From Chromera velia (lineage: Eukaryota > Sar > Chromeraceae), in the NCBI GenBank assembly GCA_018398765.1, contig JAHBMJ010004917.1:55001-75659 (forward strand): DNA of 20,659 bases, in the 5' to 3' direction. Both the position numbers and the translations under genes were made by a program. Numbering within the stretch: position 1 is the first letter of the stretch; every line of letters begins with the position of its first letter. The notes under the pieces are model-generated. The model saw only the letters and a program-made list of their open reading frames with translations, had not been told where the DNA came from and made no database searches. Positions 18,759 to 20,659 of the stretch are shown here, piece by piece.

Positions 18759-18829
18759 ACGGTTAAAAGACGAAAAAGAGTCGGAGAAGGACTTAGGGCA
18801 AGACCCTCTCTGCCTCAATATACCACCCT

Positions 18830-20040
18830 AAGGGATCTTTAAGATTGTCCTTCTGTCAACGGAACAGAGGGGGAGGCTGTCTGTCTGTCTCTTTGTCTCT
18901 CTGTCTGAGGACGGTGCTAGTGAAGGTTGAGGAGGGTGCATGTGGGACCCGGTCTCTCACTTCATGACATGGTCAGCTCATAACTGTATCTTCTCCCGAC
19001 AGTTTGAATATAGTTTGCACGTGGGTGGTCTCCTTTCTTGGGAAGTCTTCTTGTCTTTTTGACCTTCTGCCAACACCACATGGGCCCATACGGTCTCTTT
19101 CTTGATGGGGCCTTTCTATCTTGTCTCTGGTGTCTGTTTAGTTGTTGGTCTGCTCTCAGACTGTCTCTCAACCGCTCTCAGCCTGGCTAACCGATTCTCT
19201 TGTCCTCTAGGCAGTCATTTTAATGCATCATAGACTTCTTTTGTGTCTTTTTATATGGGCCTCTGGTGATCATCCATCTAGTCCCCGTATGTTTTCGTGC
19301 TTGCAGATGCCGAGAAGGGGGAGGAAAGTTCTGGTTCGAGGGTCTCAAATGGTGGGCCCATGCAATTGAAAGAAGGCCGTGCACTGGATAGTCAGACCGC
19401 TAGGTTGGCGACTTTACGTGTTGCTACCTTGGTAGCTTCACCCGGCTAGTTGTTTGGATCTGTAGTTCGGGAAGCGAAAGGAACGTGGTGTCATTCCTTC
19501 TCGTGTGTTTTGTTACATCGTTTTCTCTGTCAAGGTCTGAAAGGCTGGATACAACAGGCCGGATTGTGTACATGGGAATCCGCTCTTCCATGCTGATCTG
19601 TCTTACTGTAGAGCGAAAGTGGTCAAGAATGGGGAAGCAGAGGAAGCAAATACTTGGTCTCTCTGTCCTTCTGGAGAACAAAGGTGGAAAGAAAACAGAA
19701 GGTGACAAGTACCCTTCTCAGTACCCTGCAAGCTGTCTCTATCCCTAGGTCTCTCAATGAAAGCAGTGCGGTTGCAAGCAGCTGTAACAAAGACGAATCA
19801 TTTCCTGTGGCTGCATCATCATTCTACAGGGAAATTTCTGGAAAATTGGAGGGGAGACTGTACGCCGTCACGATGCCCTTCCATGGTTTAACAACTTTCA
19901 GGATGCTCTCCCACCGTCCCTGTCCCACTCCTTCTAAGGCACTCACCAGAGCTGCTGTGGGGGGGGCAAAGAGGGGGAAGAGAAGAGACAACTGACTGTA
20001 CTGACAATTGAAACCTTTGTACTGGAAAGTGACTTTGAAA
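18830..20040. other. No supported gene
   Basis: Overlapping short ORFs exist on both strands (for example 18962-19171 minus, 19424-19708 minus, 19654-19995 plus). None carries a recognised motif or decisive splice signals. A short TGTC-rich patch lies near 18880-18908. It may be the remains of an old element or untranslated or intergenic sequence. Confidence 0.4.
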
Positions 20041-20659
20041 AATTTAGTTTTTAAAACATTAAAATAGATAGTTTAACTTTTAAACTAATTGATTTTCATA
20101 ATTTATTTAAGACTATTTAAGCTTAGTAAGATATTTAAAAAATGAAATAAAAAAATGTATATATAGAGTATATATTTTTTCAAAACCATAAATTATCTGG
20201 TACCTATCATCGTAAATTAACGCTAAGAAATGCATCTGAATGGCTCTGAATCGATCTGATTGAAGCATTTCTTCTCATGATCATAACTGTTTTGTTTTCA
20301 ATTCATACGAGGCACTGCTCAATGGCGGGCGTGTCAGGGGTAGGAGGCTTGTGCCCTCATAAATGGACTTTTGCCCTCAAGTCGGACTTTGATATATATT
20401 ACGGTATATTATTAAAATGAACTAGTTAGATATAAAATAAATGTTAATATATAAACCATCATTCAACTAGCAATTAAGCTAGCAATTTGAGTAGAAAATT
20501 TTACATCATACTGTAACGTAATTATAACGTACATTAAGCTTATGCTTAAGGTTAATATTTTGGTTCAATCTAGGCAGAGTAGCCAGAACTTGAATAAGTA
20601 TCTCTAAAAAGTATATCACTTTCTTAAATAAGCCTCTTTCGCTTTCAAAACACCTTGTC
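20041..20659. other. AT-rich right-edge sequence
   Basis: Two strongly AT-rich blocks (about 20041-20220 and 20385-20600) lie around a more balanced segment. There are no open frames. In texture they resemble the AT-rich blocks at 8075-8200 and 8940-9160, beside the element fragments. Confidence 0.6.

Noticed and set aside
19331..19342. TGGTTCGAGG resembling a tRNA B box
   Set aside because: No A box at the right spacing and no cloverleaf arms around it.

Overview
The window reads as nuclear DNA of a protist-like eukaryote. Genes are split by GT-AG introns of about 150-590 bases, base composition is mixed, simple repeats are abundant, and there are retroelement remains. No bacterial gene organisation is seen. 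A chromerid or related alveolate would fit, but the sequence alone does not prove the species.

Left edge (1-372): two short plus-strand exons form the visible end of a gene that begins outside the window. They encode one membrane-spanning segment and a short tail. From about 488 to 5186 lies a non-LTR (LINE-type) retroelement copy. It starts in a TTC-rich microsatellite encoding Leu/Ser/Ala tracts. An endonuclease domain, a proline-rich linker, a reverse transcriptase and a CCHC zinc-binding tail follow, all in one frame. Six in-frame TAA/TAG stops interrupt it but no frameshift does, and the RT active-site aspartates are gone. It ends in a TTCAA-type repeat.

Middle (5187-9250): repeat-rich sequence. 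It holds a (CCTC)n tract abutting a possible exon at 5671, about 370 bases of (CA)n/(ATACAC)n, pyrimidine tracts, a reverse-oriented fragment resembling the 3' end of the LINE, and a long inverted-repeat (foldback) element at 8381-8907. A 10-base direct repeat flanks the foldback element. AT-rich sequence follows.

Right-centre (about 9250 or 9759 to 17590, minus strand): one large split gene whose exons had to be joined by splice sites. Eleven exons keep phase throughout and give about 1576 residues, or about 1637 if a twelfth exon is used. It matches the CLU / CLUH / TIF31 / FRIENDLY family (clustered mitochondria protein), with the central CLU region followed by a TPR-like helical C-terminal half. 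CLU proteins elsewhere bind mRNAs for mitochondrial proteins and control mitochondrial distribution.

Right end (17600-20659): no confident gene. There is one ambiguous exon-like stretch near 18.6-18.76 kb and AT-rich sequence after 20.0 kb. I found no RNA gene, CRISPR array or clear new multi-gene system. The most unusual objects are the substitution-only LINE, the foldback element with its flanking repeat, and the CLU gene with a microsatellite inside its coding sequence.
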